From Embleya sp045207655 (GTDB lineage Bacteria > Actinomycetota > Actinomycetes > Streptomycetales > Streptomycetaceae): a stretch of DNA of 64,000 nucleotides. Position numbers and translations under genes: made by a program. The notes beneath the pieces are model-generated. The model saw nothing but the letters and a program-made list of their open reading frames with translations, made no database searches and was not told where the DNA came from. Below, piece by piece: positions 8,298 through 16,746 of the stretch; within the stretch, counting starts at the first letter, position 1; each line of letters starts with the position of its first letter. Location of the stretch: positions 5,642,001 to 5,706,000 of the forward strand of contig NZ_CP108784.1 in assembly GCF_045207655.1 (NCBI RefSeq), read 5' to 3'.

Positions 8298-9839
8298 TCA
8301 CGCCCGGTTCGTCCTCTCTCGCAGCACGGACTTGCGCACCTTGCCGGCCGCGGTCAGCGGCAGCGCGTCGACGAACTCGACGCTCCTGGGCGCCTTGTAG
8401 CCGGCGATCAAGGTCTTGACGTGGGCGCGGACCTGCTCGGCGGTCAGCTCGCGATCCGGGTGCAGGACCACGACGGCGTGTACCCGCTCGCCCCAGGTTG
8501 GATCGGGCAGGCCGATCACCGCGCAGCCGGCGATGTCGGGGTGCGCGTTGACCGCGTTCTCCACCTCGGCGCTGTACACGTTCTCCGCGCCGGTGACGAT
8601 CATGTCCTTGAGCCGGTCGACCACGGTGACGTAGCCGTCGGTGTCCATGAACCCCAGGTCGCCGGTGTGCATCCAGCCGTCGCGCAGCGCCTGTGCGCTC
8701 TCGTCGGGCCGGTTCCAGTAGCCGAGCATCACGTGGTCCCCGCGCGAGACGATCTCGCCGACGTCGCCGCGCGCCGCCTCGCGCCCGTCGGAGCCCAGGA
8801 TCCGTACCTCGGCGTGGTGGCACGGCCGACCCGCCGAGCGCAGCCGTATCGGGTCCGCGTCCAGGTGGTCCTGCGGCATCAACAGCGTCGCCAGCGGCGA
8901 GAGTTCGGTCTGACCGTAGGCCTGGACCAGGGCGGTGCCGGGCAGCGCCTTGAGCACTCGCTCCAGCAGCGCGGCGGTGATCGGCGACGCACCGTAGGTG
9001 AGCAGCCGCAGCGAGGACACGTCGTACTCGGCGAACCTCGGGTGTTCCAGCACCATTTGCAGCATCGTCGGGGCCAGGAAGACCTCGGTGATCCGCTCCC
9101 GTCGGATGGTCGCGGCGACCTGCTCGGGCTCGAAGAACGGCAGTACCACCTGGGGGATCCCGACGATCGAGGTCATCAGCGACACCCCGAACCCGGCGAT
9201 GTGGAACAGCGGCGCGGCGTGCAGCACGCGCGCGTCCGGCACGATCCGGAAGGCGGCGGTGGCGACCAGGCCGCCCATCGCGGACGCGAGCAGGTTGTCG
9301 TGGGAGAGCATCACGCCCTTGGGGAATCCGGTGGTCCCGCCGGTGTAGAAGACCCCGGCGAGGTCGTCGCCGCCGCGGTTCGCGTCCGGGATCGGCTCGG
9401 CCGCCGCCAGCAACTCCTCGTAGTCGTGCGTCCCGGGCCCGGTCGGCGCGGTGCCCATGTGCACGACCTCGCGCACGCTCGACGAGGCGGCGCGCAACGC
9501 GGGCACGAGGGGGGCGAAGGTGTCGTCGACGAACAGTACGCAGGTCTGCGAGTCGTCCAGGGAGAAGGCGATCTCGGCCGCGCTCCAGCGGATGTTCACC
9601 GGGTTCAGCACGCCGCCGGCCCACGGGATCGCGCTCAGACACTCGAGGTAGCGGGACGAGTTCAGGGCCAGGATCGCGACCCGGTCGTCGGCACCGACGC
9701 CCAGACCGCGCAGCGCGCCGGCGACCTTGGCGACGCGCTCGCGCAGTTCGTGGAACGTGGTGCCCGTGCCGCCGTCGATCACGGCCTTGCGCTCCGGGGT
9801 CTGCTGGGCCCATCGGTGCAATGGCTGGGTGATGCCCAT
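8298..9839 (-). CDS. Acyl-CoA ligase (AMP-forming, long-chain fatty acid type)
   Basis: A 513-residue enzyme that activates a carboxylic acid to its acyl-AMP and then acyl-CoA. I chose the ATG at 9839 for the GAGGAG at 9846-9851, dropping an upstream in-frame extension. The adenylate-forming family motifs are in order: 'YTGGTTGFPKGVMLSH' (P-loop), 'YGQTE', 'GDLGFMDTDGY', 'DRLKDMIVTGAENV' and the C-terminal Lys in 'LTAAGKVRKSVLR'. It lacks membrane segments and is probably cytoplasmic. The downstream aldehyde dehydrogenase remnant suggests the pair once linked aldehyde oxidation with acid activation. The natural substrate cannot be told. Confidence 0.92.
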   Translation of the reverse strand: MGITQPLHRWAQQTPERKAVIDGGTGTTFHELRERVAKVAGALRGLGVGADDRVAILALNSSRYLECLSAIPWAGGVLNPVNIRWSAAEIAFSLDDSQTCVLFVDDTFAPLVPALRAASSSVREVVHMGTAPTGPGTHDYEELLAAAEPIPDANRGGDDLAGVFYTGGTTGFPKGVMLSHDNLLASAMGGLVATAAFRIVPDARVLHAAPLFHIAGFGVSLMTSIVGIPQVVLPFFEPEQVAATIRRERITEVFLAPTMLQMVLEHPRFAEYDVSSLRLLTYGASPITAALLERVLKALPGTALVQAYGQTELSPLATLLMPQDHLDADPIRLRSAGRPCHHAEVRILGSDGREAARGDVGEIVSRGDHVMLGYWNRPDESAQALRDGWMHTGDLGFMDTDGYVTVVDRLKDMIVTGAENVYSAEVENAVNAHPDIAGCAVIGLPDPTWGERVHAVVVLHPDRELTAEQVRAHVKTLIAGYKAPRSVEFVDALPLTAAGKVRKSVLRERTNRA

Positions 9840-10082
9840 GGACTGCTCCTCGCGTGGGAGGGGAGGGAGGGGTGCGTGGGTGCGGGCGGTGCGGCGTGAC
9901 GCGCATGTGGGCGGCATGACGCGGCGGTGCGGTGCGATTTGCGCGGGGCGCGGGCGAGCGGGTGCGCGGGTATCCGCGGGCCGGATCGGGGGTCCGGGGC
10001 GCGTGCGCGGGGGAGCCGGGTACGCGGAGGCGCGGGCACGCCGTCAGGCCCGCCCGCGCCGCCGAAGGCTTCCGAAGCGCTG

Positions 10083-10475
10083 TCAGCAGTCGCGCAGCGT
10101 CGGCGACTGGTTGAGCAGTTGGCCCCGGATCGAGGTGAACTTGGCGTACCGGTCCGCGTCCAGGCCCTCGACCGGGAAGACCGCGACCCGGTGGCAGTTC
10201 TGGAACGCGAGCTTGACCCCGAAATGCCGTTCCATCGAGCCGCGAATCGCGTCCGAGGCCAGCGCGCGAAGCAGTTGCCCGCGCTCGGTCTCGGTGGCGG
10301 GCGGCACCTGGTTGTCGGCGAACGGACCGCCATCCACCCGGAGTTGCGTCGCCAACGAGGAAACGAGATGCCAGGCATAGGGCAGCGAGGTGCGCACGCA
10401 GTCGACAAACTCGGCCTCGTCCACGTCACCGCGTTCGGCCTGTTCCAACAACTTCGGAGGCACATCGAGCGACAT
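10083..10475 (-). CDS. SCO5389 family protein
   Basis: A 130-residue soluble protein of unknown function, recognised as the conserved actinobacterial family named after SCO5389. The ATG at 10475 is supported by GGAAGGAG at 10481-10488. Family-like segments are 'MSLDVPPKLLEQAERGDVDE', 'ALASDAIRGSMERHFGVKLAFQNCHRVAVFPVEG' in part, and the C-terminal 'RGQLLNQSPTLRDC'. As in S. coelicolor (recalled), it lies beside nucS, here divergently, which hints at but does not prove a shared process. Confidence 0.85.
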   Translation of the reverse strand: MSLDVPPKLLEQAERGDVDEAEFVDCVRTSLPYAWHLVSSLATQLRVDGGPFADNQVPPATETERGQLLRALASDAIRGSMERHFGVKLAFQNCHRVAVFPVEGLDADRYAKFTSIRGQLLNQSPTLRDC

Positions 10476-10872
10476 CGGTGCTCCTTCCGGCCGGGACGTA
10501 CGCAAGTTCGCCCGGCGGTACGGGTCGTGTCCGGTACGTAGCAGGTGGCGCCCATGCTCCGATCACGACACGCCCCGAACGCCCATCCGCGCGGCCCGCA
10601 CCGTCTCCTGACTCACCGTAGGACATCGGGCACACGTTGCTCCATAGCGAACGGTCGGTGAACACGACCACGGAACGCGCGACCGCCCGGCCGTACCTCC
10701 GGCCCGGTCCGGGGCCGTACCCGGCGGTTCGTACGGGCGGATCCGCGAGCCGAAGGCGGGCTTCGGTCCCGGCCGGACGGCACCGGGCGCCGCCATGACG
10801 TGCGTCACACGGGTCGAGGCGCCGGTAAGGGGATGGCCGAGGCAGGGGTCGCGAAGGCGGTAGCGTCGGGGC
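10476..10872. promoter_or_regulatory. Divergent promoter region between the SCO5389-family gene and nucS
   Basis: A 397-bp gap with no plausible gene. TAGCGT (10861-10866) lies 6 nt before the nucS ATG, the spacing expected of a -10 element for a leaderless transcript. I see no clear -35 and no obvious operator. Confidence 0.35.
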
Positions 10873-11532
10873 ATGCGTCTCGTCATCGCCCATTGCTCCG
10901 TGGACTACGTCGGGCGACTCACCGCCCACCTGCCGTCCGCCCCCAGGCTCATCCTCGTCAAGCGGGACGGGAGCGTGTCCATCCACGCCGACGACCGCGC
11001 GTACAAGCCGCTGAACTGGATGAGTCCGCCGTGCACCCTCAAGGAGGGCGACGGCGTGTGGACGGTGATCAACAAGGCCGGCGAGAAGCTGATCATCACG
11101 ATCGAGGAAGTACTGCACGACACGTCGCACGAACTGGGCGTGGACCCCGGCCTGGTCAAGGACGGCGTCGAGGCCCACCTCCAGGAGCTGCTGGCCGATC
11201 GGCTCGACGCGCTGGGCGCCGGCTGGACCCTGATCCGCCGCGAGTACCCCACCCCGATCGGCCCGGTCGACATCCTGTGCCGAGACGCGGACGGCACCAC
11301 CGTCGCGGTCGAGATCAAGCGCCGAGGCGAGATCGACGGCGTCGAACAACTCACCCGCTACCTCGAACTGCTCAACCGCGACACCCTGATCGCCCCGGTC
11401 AAGGGCGTCTTCGCCGCTCAGGAGATCAAGCCCCAGGCCCGCGTGCTCGCGGTCGACCGGGGCATCACCTGCGTCACCTTGGACTACAACGCCCTACGCG
11501 GCACCGAGGACGACAAACTGAAGCTGTTCTGA
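10873..11532 (+). CDS. nucS: Mismatch-specific endonuclease NucS (EndoMS)
   Basis: A 219-residue nuclease that cuts both strands at DNA mismatches and provides non-canonical mismatch repair in actinobacteria lacking MutS/MutL. The C-terminal RecB-like nuclease core shows 'GPVDILCRDADGTTVAVEIKRRG', giving Asp133, Glu147 and Lys149 as the likely catalytic triad. The N-terminal half is the dimerisation and DNA-binding domain. The C-terminal 'DDKLKLF' resembles the motif that binds the beta sliding clamp. No ribosome site is visible. The TAGCGT hexamer 6 nt upstream suggests a leaderless message. Confidence 0.95.
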   Translation: MRLVIAHCSVDYVGRLTAHLPSAPRLILVKRDGSVSIHADDRAYKPLNWMSPPCTLKEGDGVWTVINKAGEKLIITIEEVLHDTSHELGVDPGLVKDGVEAHLQELLADRLDALGAGWTLIRREYPTPIGPVDILCRDADGTTVAVEIKRRGEIDGVEQLTRYLELLNRDTLIAPVKGVFAAQEIKPQARVLAVDRGITCVTLDYNALRGTEDDKLKLF

Positions 11533-11535
11533 CCG

Positions 11536-11588
11536 GTTCGGCGCCGGGACCGATCCTCGGCACCCGGGGACCGGTCCCGGCGCCGAAC
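11536..11588. terminator. Bidirectional hairpin between convergent nucS and the TrmO-like gene
   Basis: A perfect 17-bp inverted repeat, GTTCGGCGCCGGGACCG (11536-11552) and its complement (11572-11588), with a 19-nt loop. It sits just after the nucS stop and between convergent genes. The T run is weak, as is common in Streptomyces. Confidence 0.75.
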
Positions 11589-11691
11589 TTCCGCCGGGGT
11601 GGAACCGCGCGCGGGCGGCTCGACTCGGGTGTCGGAGCGGACCCTGCCCCGCCCCGATCGCGGATGGGCGGTGGCCGCGGGGCGTCCCGGG

Positions 11692-12123
11692 TCATGGGCG
11701 GGCGGCTCGTTGCCGGCGCAGATCCCGTCGGGTGCCCAGTTGTTCGCGGGCTTCGGACAGGGCGGTGCGCAGGACCGCCGCCCGGTCCACACCCGGGCGG
11801 AGCAGGGTGCGGGTGAGCAGGCCGGCGAGGACTCCCGGGGTGAGGATGCCGACCAGGGGCCGGTCCGGGTTGCCGCGTGGGCGGCGGGCGCCGGTTTCGA
11901 TCGCCTCGGCCGGCACCCGGTGGAAGTGGAAGACCACCTCCAGGTGGGAGAACGCGTCCAGGCCGGCGAGCGCTTCCGGGCCGAACCGCCCGGCGTCCAG
12001 GCGGATCACCGAGGACACGTTCCCCCAGTGGTCGTCCACGAGTTCCACCCGCGGGCCGGACACGTGGCCGATCGCACGCACGGTGACGTCGCCCACGGGT
12101 TCCAGGACGCCGTCCGTCCTCAC
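11692..12123 (-). CDS. TrmO-like tRNA methyltransferase fragment with divergent C-terminus
   Basis: A 143-residue product. Its GTG overlaps the cvnD stop as GTGA, so it is translationally coupled to the conservon. Residues 15-95 resemble TrmO/SAM-dependent methyltransferases: 'VRAIGHVSG', 'DDHWG', 'AGLDAFSHLEVVFHFHRV' and 'ETGARRPRGNPDRPLVGI'. In the family this is followed by a conserved 'FAQR..NRPN..GVS' segment that completes the cofactor site. Here it is replaced after 'VGI' by an unrelated Leu/Arg-rich stretch of about 48 residues ('LTPGVLAGLLTRTLLRPG...'). Neither other frame restores the missing motif. The codon bias of the new end looks like real coding DNA. It is probably catalytically dead or a rearranged gene. 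Confidence 0.65.
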   Translation of the reverse strand: MRTDGVLEPVGDVTVRAIGHVSGPRVELVDDHWGNVSSVIRLDAGRFGPEALAGLDAFSHLEVVFHFHRVPAEAIETGARRPRGNPDRPLVGILTPGVLAGLLTRTLLRPGVDRAAVLRTALSEAREQLGTRRDLRRQRAARP

Positions 12124-12773
12124 GGCGTGAGGTCCAGCGCGTGCACGACCAATTCGGCCAGGGCGTCCACCGCGCTTTCCCGCACCCGCGCGTCGCATTC
12201 GGTCATCGGCGTGCGCGGGCTGATCGACAGCGCGTCGCGCAGGTCCTCCTCCGGATAGCGCGGCGCGTCGTCGAACAGGTTGACCGCGACCACGAACGGG
12301 ATGCCCGAACGCTCGAAGTAGTCCACCGCCGGGAAGCTGTCCTCCAGGCGCCGGGTGTCCACCAGGACGATCGCGCCCACCGCGCCGCGCACCAGGTCGT
12401 CCCACATGAACCAGAACCGGTTCTGCCCCGGGGTGCCGAACAGGTAGAGCACCAGGTCGCTTTCCAGGGTGATCCGGCCGAAGTCCATCGCGACCGTGGT
12501 GGTGCGCTTCTCCGGCAGGCCGGACAGGTCGTCGACGTCCTCGCTGAGCACCGTCATGACCGATTCGGTGGTCAGCGGCGGGATCTCCGAGACGGCCGCG
12601 ACCAGCGTGGTCTTGCCGACCCCGAAGCCGCCCGCGACGACGATCTTCGTCGAGGTGATCGGCGGTCCCTCGCCGATCCGTCGACCACCGGCGCCGGCCG
12701 CGGGCAGCGGGATGGCCGGGACCTCGTCGCCGAGCCCGCCGGTCCCACCCAGATCAAATTTTGCGTAGTCCAC
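12120..12773 (-). CDS. cvnD: Conservon GTPase (CvnD)
   Basis: A 217-residue Ras-like small GTPase, the switch component of an actinobacterial conservon. The GTG start at 12773 follows a GGAGAGGG site. Visible motifs are the P-loop 'GGFGVGKTTL' (about 48-57), the 'FGTPGQNRFWFMW' G3-like segment near 112-124, and 'VNLFD' in place of NKxD near 165. It overlaps cvnC by 20 bp. In conservons this protein associates with the CvnA-B-C complex at the membrane and responds to the CvnA sensor. The usual cvnE cytochrome P450 does not follow; the TrmO-like gene does. Confidence 0.93.
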   Translation of the reverse strand: MDYAKFDLGGTGGLGDEVPAIPLPAAGAGGRRIGEGPPITSTKIVVAGGFGVGKTTLVAAVSEIPPLTTESVMTVLSEDVDDLSGLPEKRTTTVAMDFGRITLESDLVLYLFGTPGQNRFWFMWDDLVRGAVGAIVLVDTRRLEDSFPAVDYFERSGIPFVVAVNLFDDAPRYPEEDLRDALSISPRTPMTECDARVRESAVDALAELVVHALDLTP

Positions 12774-13173
12774 CGAGCACCCTCTCCAGCAGCGCGCGAT
12801 CGGGGCGGCCGGCCTCGTGCTCGGCCTGGTACACGCTGATTCGGCCCTGCGAGGCCAGGTCGCTGATCAGGACCCGGACCACGCCGAGCGGCATGTGCAG
12901 GATCGCGGCCACCTCGGCCACCGAGCGCACCCCTCGGCACAGGTGCACGATCCTGGCGACCTCGGGCATGTCGCCCGTGCCGTCCTGCGGACAGTCCAGG
13001 GTGGTGACCAGCGTCTCCACCAGCAGTACGTGGCCGTAACGGGTACGGCCTCGGGTCAGCGTGTACGGGCGTACCCGCGAGGTGCGACCGCCCGGTTCGG
13101 GTCTGGTCGGATATCCCCGCTCGGTGTCGTAGTCGGAAAAACCGCCGTCAGGAGCCAACGCGACCACCTCCAC
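12754..13173 (-). CDS. cvnC: Conservon DUF742 protein (CvnC)
   Basis: A 139-residue DUF742 protein. The GTG at 13173 has AGGA nearby and lies 26 bp inside the end of cvnB. Family features are 'RVRPYTLTRGRTR' near residues 35-47, 'EVARIVHLCRGVRSVAEVAAILHMPLGVVRVLISDLASQGRI' (a winged-helix-like segment, shown here in part) and the 'LLERVLGGLRKI' end. It is the third component of the conservon complex and probably bridges CvnB and the GTPase. Confidence 0.92.
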   Translation of the reverse strand: MEVVALAPDGGFSDYDTERGYPTRPEPGGRTSRVRPYTLTRGRTRYGHVLLVETLVTTLDCPQDGTGDMPEVARIVHLCRGVRSVAEVAAILHMPLGVVRVLISDLASQGRISVYQAEHEAGRPDRALLERVLGGLRKI

Positions 13174-13603
13174 GGTCCTGGTGCATCTGTGCGCGCAGGG
13201 CCGGCGTCAGGACGTGGCCGGCGCGCCGTACGAACGAGGTCATCTGATAGGCGATCACGCCGAGGTCGGCGGACCCGCCCGCGTGCACGCCCAGACAGGA
13301 GCCGTCGCTGATCGACATCGCCACGACGTAGCCCTCGGCCATCGTGACGATCTCCTGGCGGACCGCGCCCATGTCGAGCACGCGCGAGGTGCCCTCGGCC
13401 AGGGCCACCAGGCCGCTGACGATCGCGCCGAGCTGTTCCTCGGCGTCCTCCGCCGCGGCGGCCGCGTCCGGGCCGCGCGCGCTGGCCAGCATCAGGCCGT
13501 CGGAGGAGACCAGGACGACCTCGCGGACCCCCGGGACATCCCCGGCGAGGCCGGCCACCAGCCAGTCGACATCGCGTGCCGTGGTGCCATTCGACCCGGT
13601 CAC
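13148..13603 (-). CDS. cvnB: Conservon roadblock/LC7 protein (CvnB)
   Basis: A 151-residue roadblock/LC7-domain protein. The GTG at 13603 is preceded by AGGAGG (13613-13618) and overlaps the cvnA stop (GTGA). The fold signature is 'DVDWLVAGLAGDVPGVREVVLVSSDGLMLA' followed by 'GAIVSGLVALAEGTSRVLDMG' and 'VIAYQMTSFVRRAGHVLTP' (segments named in part). Roadblock proteins bind small GTPases, which fits regulation of the CvnD protein two genes downstream. Confidence 0.92.
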   Translation of the reverse strand: MTGSNGTTARDVDWLVAGLAGDVPGVREVVLVSSDGLMLASARGPDAAAAAEDAEEQLGAIVSGLVALAEGTSRVLDMGAVRQEIVTMAEGYVVAMSISDGSCLGVHAGGSADLGVIAYQMTSFVRRAGHVLTPALRAQMHQDRGGGRVGS

Positions 13604-15630
13604 CGGTCTCCACCTCCTGTCTCCTCCCGCGCGTCCGGCGGGAAGGTGGGTTCTTCGTCGGACGACCCGACCGGATCGGTCGCGTCGCCCTCCCGGCGGG
13701 CCGCCTCCAGACCTTCCTGAAAGCCTGTCAGTTGCCTGCGCAGTTCGGCGGCGGAGAGCGTACCGGTGTCCCGGGACGCCTCCGCGGGGGGCACGATGCG
13801 CATCGCACCGCTGTTGTCGCCCGCCACGAGGCGCTTGGGCAGCCCGCGCCGGGTCCGGCCGACCGAGGAGACGGCGGGCCCCGTTCCGTCCCCGCTCGCG
13901 GCCGCCTGCGGCTTCGCGGGCGCGGCCGACCGCGCCTGCGGTTTGGCGGCCGCGGTACGGCGGGCGGGCGGCGCGACCCGCGGCACGTCCCGGGCATTCG
14001 CGGCGGCGGAAGCGGTCGAGGCAGCCGACGTGGTCGAGGCAGTCGACGCGGCCGGCGTGGTCGAACCGTTCGAAGCGGCGGAAGGGTTCGAGGCATCCGA
14101 GCCGCGCGAGCCGTTCGCAGCGGCCTTCGGGGGTGTGCCGGTCGGCGGCGCCTCGGCGCCGTCCTCGTCCATCACCGCCTCGACCGCCGGGAACAGCGCA
14201 CCCGGCGCGACCAGTTTCGCCGCCGCCTCGTCCGGCCCCGGCTCGGGGTTGGCCGCCGGCGTGCGCTTGGGCAGCCCCTTCGGTGTCCGGGCCGGCGGCG
14301 CGGCGTCCTCGCGCGGCACCACCGGACCGCGCGACGCGGGCGTGACCCGGGTCGCCGCGGCCTCGATCGCGACGGCGGGCGCGGGGCTCGCGCCGACCGG
14401 TCGGGCCGCCGGCAGCGCCAGTCGGGCCGCGCCCGGCGGGATCGCCCGCGCGCCGGGGGCCACGCCCGGGATGGCCATCCGGTCCCGCTCGCGCTCCTGC
14501 TCCCGGTCGCGCTCGGCGGAGAACTCGGCGGGGGAGGGGCCCTGCCCGTGGAAGGCCGCGGCGGGGATCACCACGACCGCGCTCAGGCCGCCCTGCGGGC
14601 GCGGGCGCAGTTGCACCCTGATCCCGTGTCGGCGGGCCAGCCGGCCGACCACGAACACGCCCAGGCCGCCGCCACTGGCGGCCTCCTCCTCGGCGCTGTC
14701 CTTCTCGATCTGCGAGTTCAACTCGGTGAGCCGGTCCGCCGGTACGCCGATCCCGTTGTCGTCCACCGACAACACGACCTCGCCGTTCTCCAGCGTCCAA
14801 CCGCCGATCTCCACCCGGGACTCGGGGGCCGAGTACGCGGCGGCGTTCTCCAGGAGTTCGGCGAGCAGGTGGCCGACGTCGTCGGCGGTGCGCCCGAGCA
14901 CGTCGGCGCGCGGTACGTGGCCGACGTCGATCCGCTCGTAGCGCTCGATCTCGGAGACGCCGGCGCGGACCACGTCGAGCAGCGGGATGGGTGGGCGCCG
15001 GCCGCGCCGTTCGTCCGCGTCCGCGAGCACGAGCAGGTTCTCGCTGTTGCGGCGCATCCGGGTGGCGAGGTGGTCGAGTCGGAACAGGTCCTGGAGCCGC
15101 TGGGGCTCGTCCTCGCCGTGTTCGAGCTTCTCGATCAGGTCCAACTGCCGTTCGACCAGGGTCAGTGTGCGCATCGACAGGTTCACGAACACGTCGTGCA
15201 CCCGGCCGCGCATCAGGGTCTCCTCGTCGGCGAGCGCCGCGCGGCCGCGCAACAGCTCGTCGTGTTCGGCTTCCAGCCGGGCGCGTTCGGCCTCCAGCCG
15301 GGCGCTCTCCGCGGCTTGACGCACGGTCAGCTCACGGAGTCGGGCGATCCGCCGCTCGGAGACCCGATGGCGCAACCACGCGGCGATCGAGGACAGCGCG
15401 ACGGCGGTGGTGAGCAGCGTGCCCGCGAGCACCGACTCCCACACCGTCTCGGAGTTGCCCAGCAGGACGACGGCGGTGGCGATCCCCGCCAACGCGAAGA
15501 CGGCCGCCGCGGAACCGAGCCCGGCCGCCAGTCCGCCCCCGGAGCGCCGGCTCTGGTGAACGGGAGCGGGAACGCGCACAGATGCCGCGTCCGCTGCGTT
15601 GGGTGTTCCTGGATCCCCCTGCCCATACAT
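13600..15630 (-). CDS. cvnA: Conservon sensor histidine kinase-like protein (CvnA)
   Basis: A 676-residue membrane sensor. I took the ATG at 15630 ('MYGQGDPGTPN') as the start. Its ribosome site is weak, and an in-frame start at 15759 is possible. Two membrane spans lie near residues 30-58 and 65-86, followed by a coiled coil. An ATPase domain then has 'LLAELLENAAAYSAPES', 'VDDNGIGVP' and 'GGGLGVFVVGRLARRHG', the N, G1 and G2 boxes of histidine kinases. There is no clear phospho-acceptor His box, as expected for CvnA. From about residue 350 the protein is long, disordered and rich in Ala/Pro/Ser, and repeats the 'KGLPKR' motif ('RTPKGLPKRTP', 'RRGLPKRLV'). Confidence 0.88.
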   Translation of the reverse strand: MYGQGDPGTPNAADAASVRVPAPVHQSRRSGGGLAAGLGSAAAVFALAGIATAVVLLGNSETVWESVLAGTLLTTAVALSSIAAWLRHRVSERRIARLRELTVRQAAESARLEAERARLEAEHDELLRGRAALADEETLMRGRVHDVFVNLSMRTLTLVERQLDLIEKLEHGEDEPQRLQDLFRLDHLATRMRRNSENLLVLADADERRGRRPPIPLLDVVRAGVSEIERYERIDVGHVPRADVLGRTADDVGHLLAELLENAAAYSAPESRVEIGGWTLENGEVVLSVDDNGIGVPADRLTELNSQIEKDSAEEEAASGGGLGVFVVGRLARRHGIRVQLRPRPQGGLSAVVVIPAAAFHGQGPSPAEFSAERDREQERERDRMAIPGVAPGARAIPPGAARLALPAARPVGASPAPAVAIEAAATRVTPASRGPVVPREDAAPPARTPKGLPKRTPAANPEPGPDEAAAKLVAPGALFPAVEAVMDEDGAEAPPTGTPPKAAANGSRGSDASNPSAASNGSTTPAASTASTTSAASTASAAANARDVPRVAPPARRTAAAKPQARSAAPAKPQAAASGDGTGPAVSSVGRTRRGLPKRLVAGDNSGAMRIVPPAEASRDTGTLSAAELRRQLTGFQEGLEAARREGDATDPVGSSDEEPTFPPDAREETGGGDR

Positions 15631-15798
15631 GGGACGTGAGCATATCGTCGGACTATCTCTGGATGTATCTTCCGTGCTTGCGCGAGTCGCCCCGAAAACG
15701 GCCGAAAGGCCCCGCCCGACGACTGTCGAGCGAGACCTTTTCGGTATGCGGACCAACATTTTTGACGAATGGTCAGGCGAACCGCCGGACCGGACGGG

Positions 15799-16743
15799 TC
15801 ACACGTCGCGCGAACGCATCCGTACCCCGCCCGCGATCAGCGCGAGCGCCGCGTACGCCGCGATCAGCAACAGCGAGGGCCACGGACCCGGACCGCCGTT
15901 GTCGCCACCACCGCCGATCAGCTTGCCCAGCGCGAACATCGGCGAGTACTCCATGACCTTCTCGCCGACCGAATGCGGCAGGAACGGGCCGATGATCATC
16001 GGCAGCAGGATGGCGCCCATCAACGCGGTGATCGCGCCCGCCGAGTGCCGCAGCAGCACGCCCAGGCCCAGCCCGAACAGACCGATCACGGCCAGGTAGA
16101 GCGAACCGCCGACGACACTGCGGAACAGGTCCACCTCGGCGGTGGAGTCACCGATCCGCGAGGTGAGCATCGCCTTGCCGAGCACGGCGGTCACGCCCAT
16201 CGTGATCACGCCGACCACGAACATCAGGCCGGCGAAGACCACACCCTTGGCCACCAGCACCTGGAGCCGGCGCGGGTACGCGGTCAGCGTGGTGCGGATC
16301 ATGCCGGTCGTGTACTCGGCGGAGATGGTCAGCACACCCAGCGTCGCGGCGGCGAGTTGCGCGACGATCACGCCGATCAGCGCGATGCTCACGTAGTCGT
16401 CGTCGGCGTCCGGACTGACCGTGCCGGCGAGCAGCACACCCAGGCCGAGGATGAGCAGCACCATCACGACCAGCGTCCACATGGTCGAGCGGACCGTGCG
16501 GATCTTGGTCCACTCGGACAGCAGCACCCGGCCGAAGCCCGCGTTGCCGCCGCCCACCTGACCGCCGACCTGCGACTGCCCGACCGGCGGGTAGGGCGCC
16601 TGGTGCCCGGGCGCCGGGAACTGCTGTTGCGCCTGCTGCCCCGGCGGCGGGAACTGCTGGGTCTGCTGCGGCGCGGCCATCTGCGCCTGCGGCATCACGT
16701 GCGGTTGGCCCTGCGGCATGGGGGGCGGAGTGTTCTGCGCCAT
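15799..16743 (-). CDS. ABC transporter permease (ABC-2 type)
   Basis: A 314-residue membrane protein. The first 75 residues are rich in Gln, Pro and Gly and are probably disordered. About six hydrophobic spans follow (for example 'TMWTLVVMVLLILGLGVLL', 'LYLAVIGLFGLGLGVLL' and 'SLLLIAAYAALALIAGG'). It starts 3 nt before the end region of the ATPase gene, so the two are an operon and form an exporter of unknown substrate. 'EYTTGMIRTTLTAYPRR' matches a loop common in these permeases. Confidence 0.9.
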   Translation of the reverse strand: MAQNTPPPMPQGQPHVMPQAQMAAPQQTQQFPPPGQQAQQQFPAPGHQAPYPPVGQSQVGGQVGGGNAGFGRVLLSEWTKIRTVRSTMWTLVVMVLLILGLGVLLAGTVSPDADDDYVSIALIGVIVAQLAAATLGVLTISAEYTTGMIRTTLTAYPRRLQVLVAKGVVFAGLMFVVGVITMGVTAVLGKAMLTSRIGDSTAEVDLFRSVVGGSLYLAVIGLFGLGLGVLLRHSAGAITALMGAILLPMIIGPFLPHSVGEKVMEYSPMFALGKLIGGGGDNGGPGPWPSLLLIAAYAALALIAGGVRMRSRDV

Positions 16744-16746
16744 CGC

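Noticed and set aside
5950..8400. Plus-strand open frame of 816 codons over the aldehyde dehydrogenase region
   Set aside because: An Arg/Gly/His-rich composition with no motif; it crosses a terminator-proximal gene and the antisense of a recognisable enzyme.
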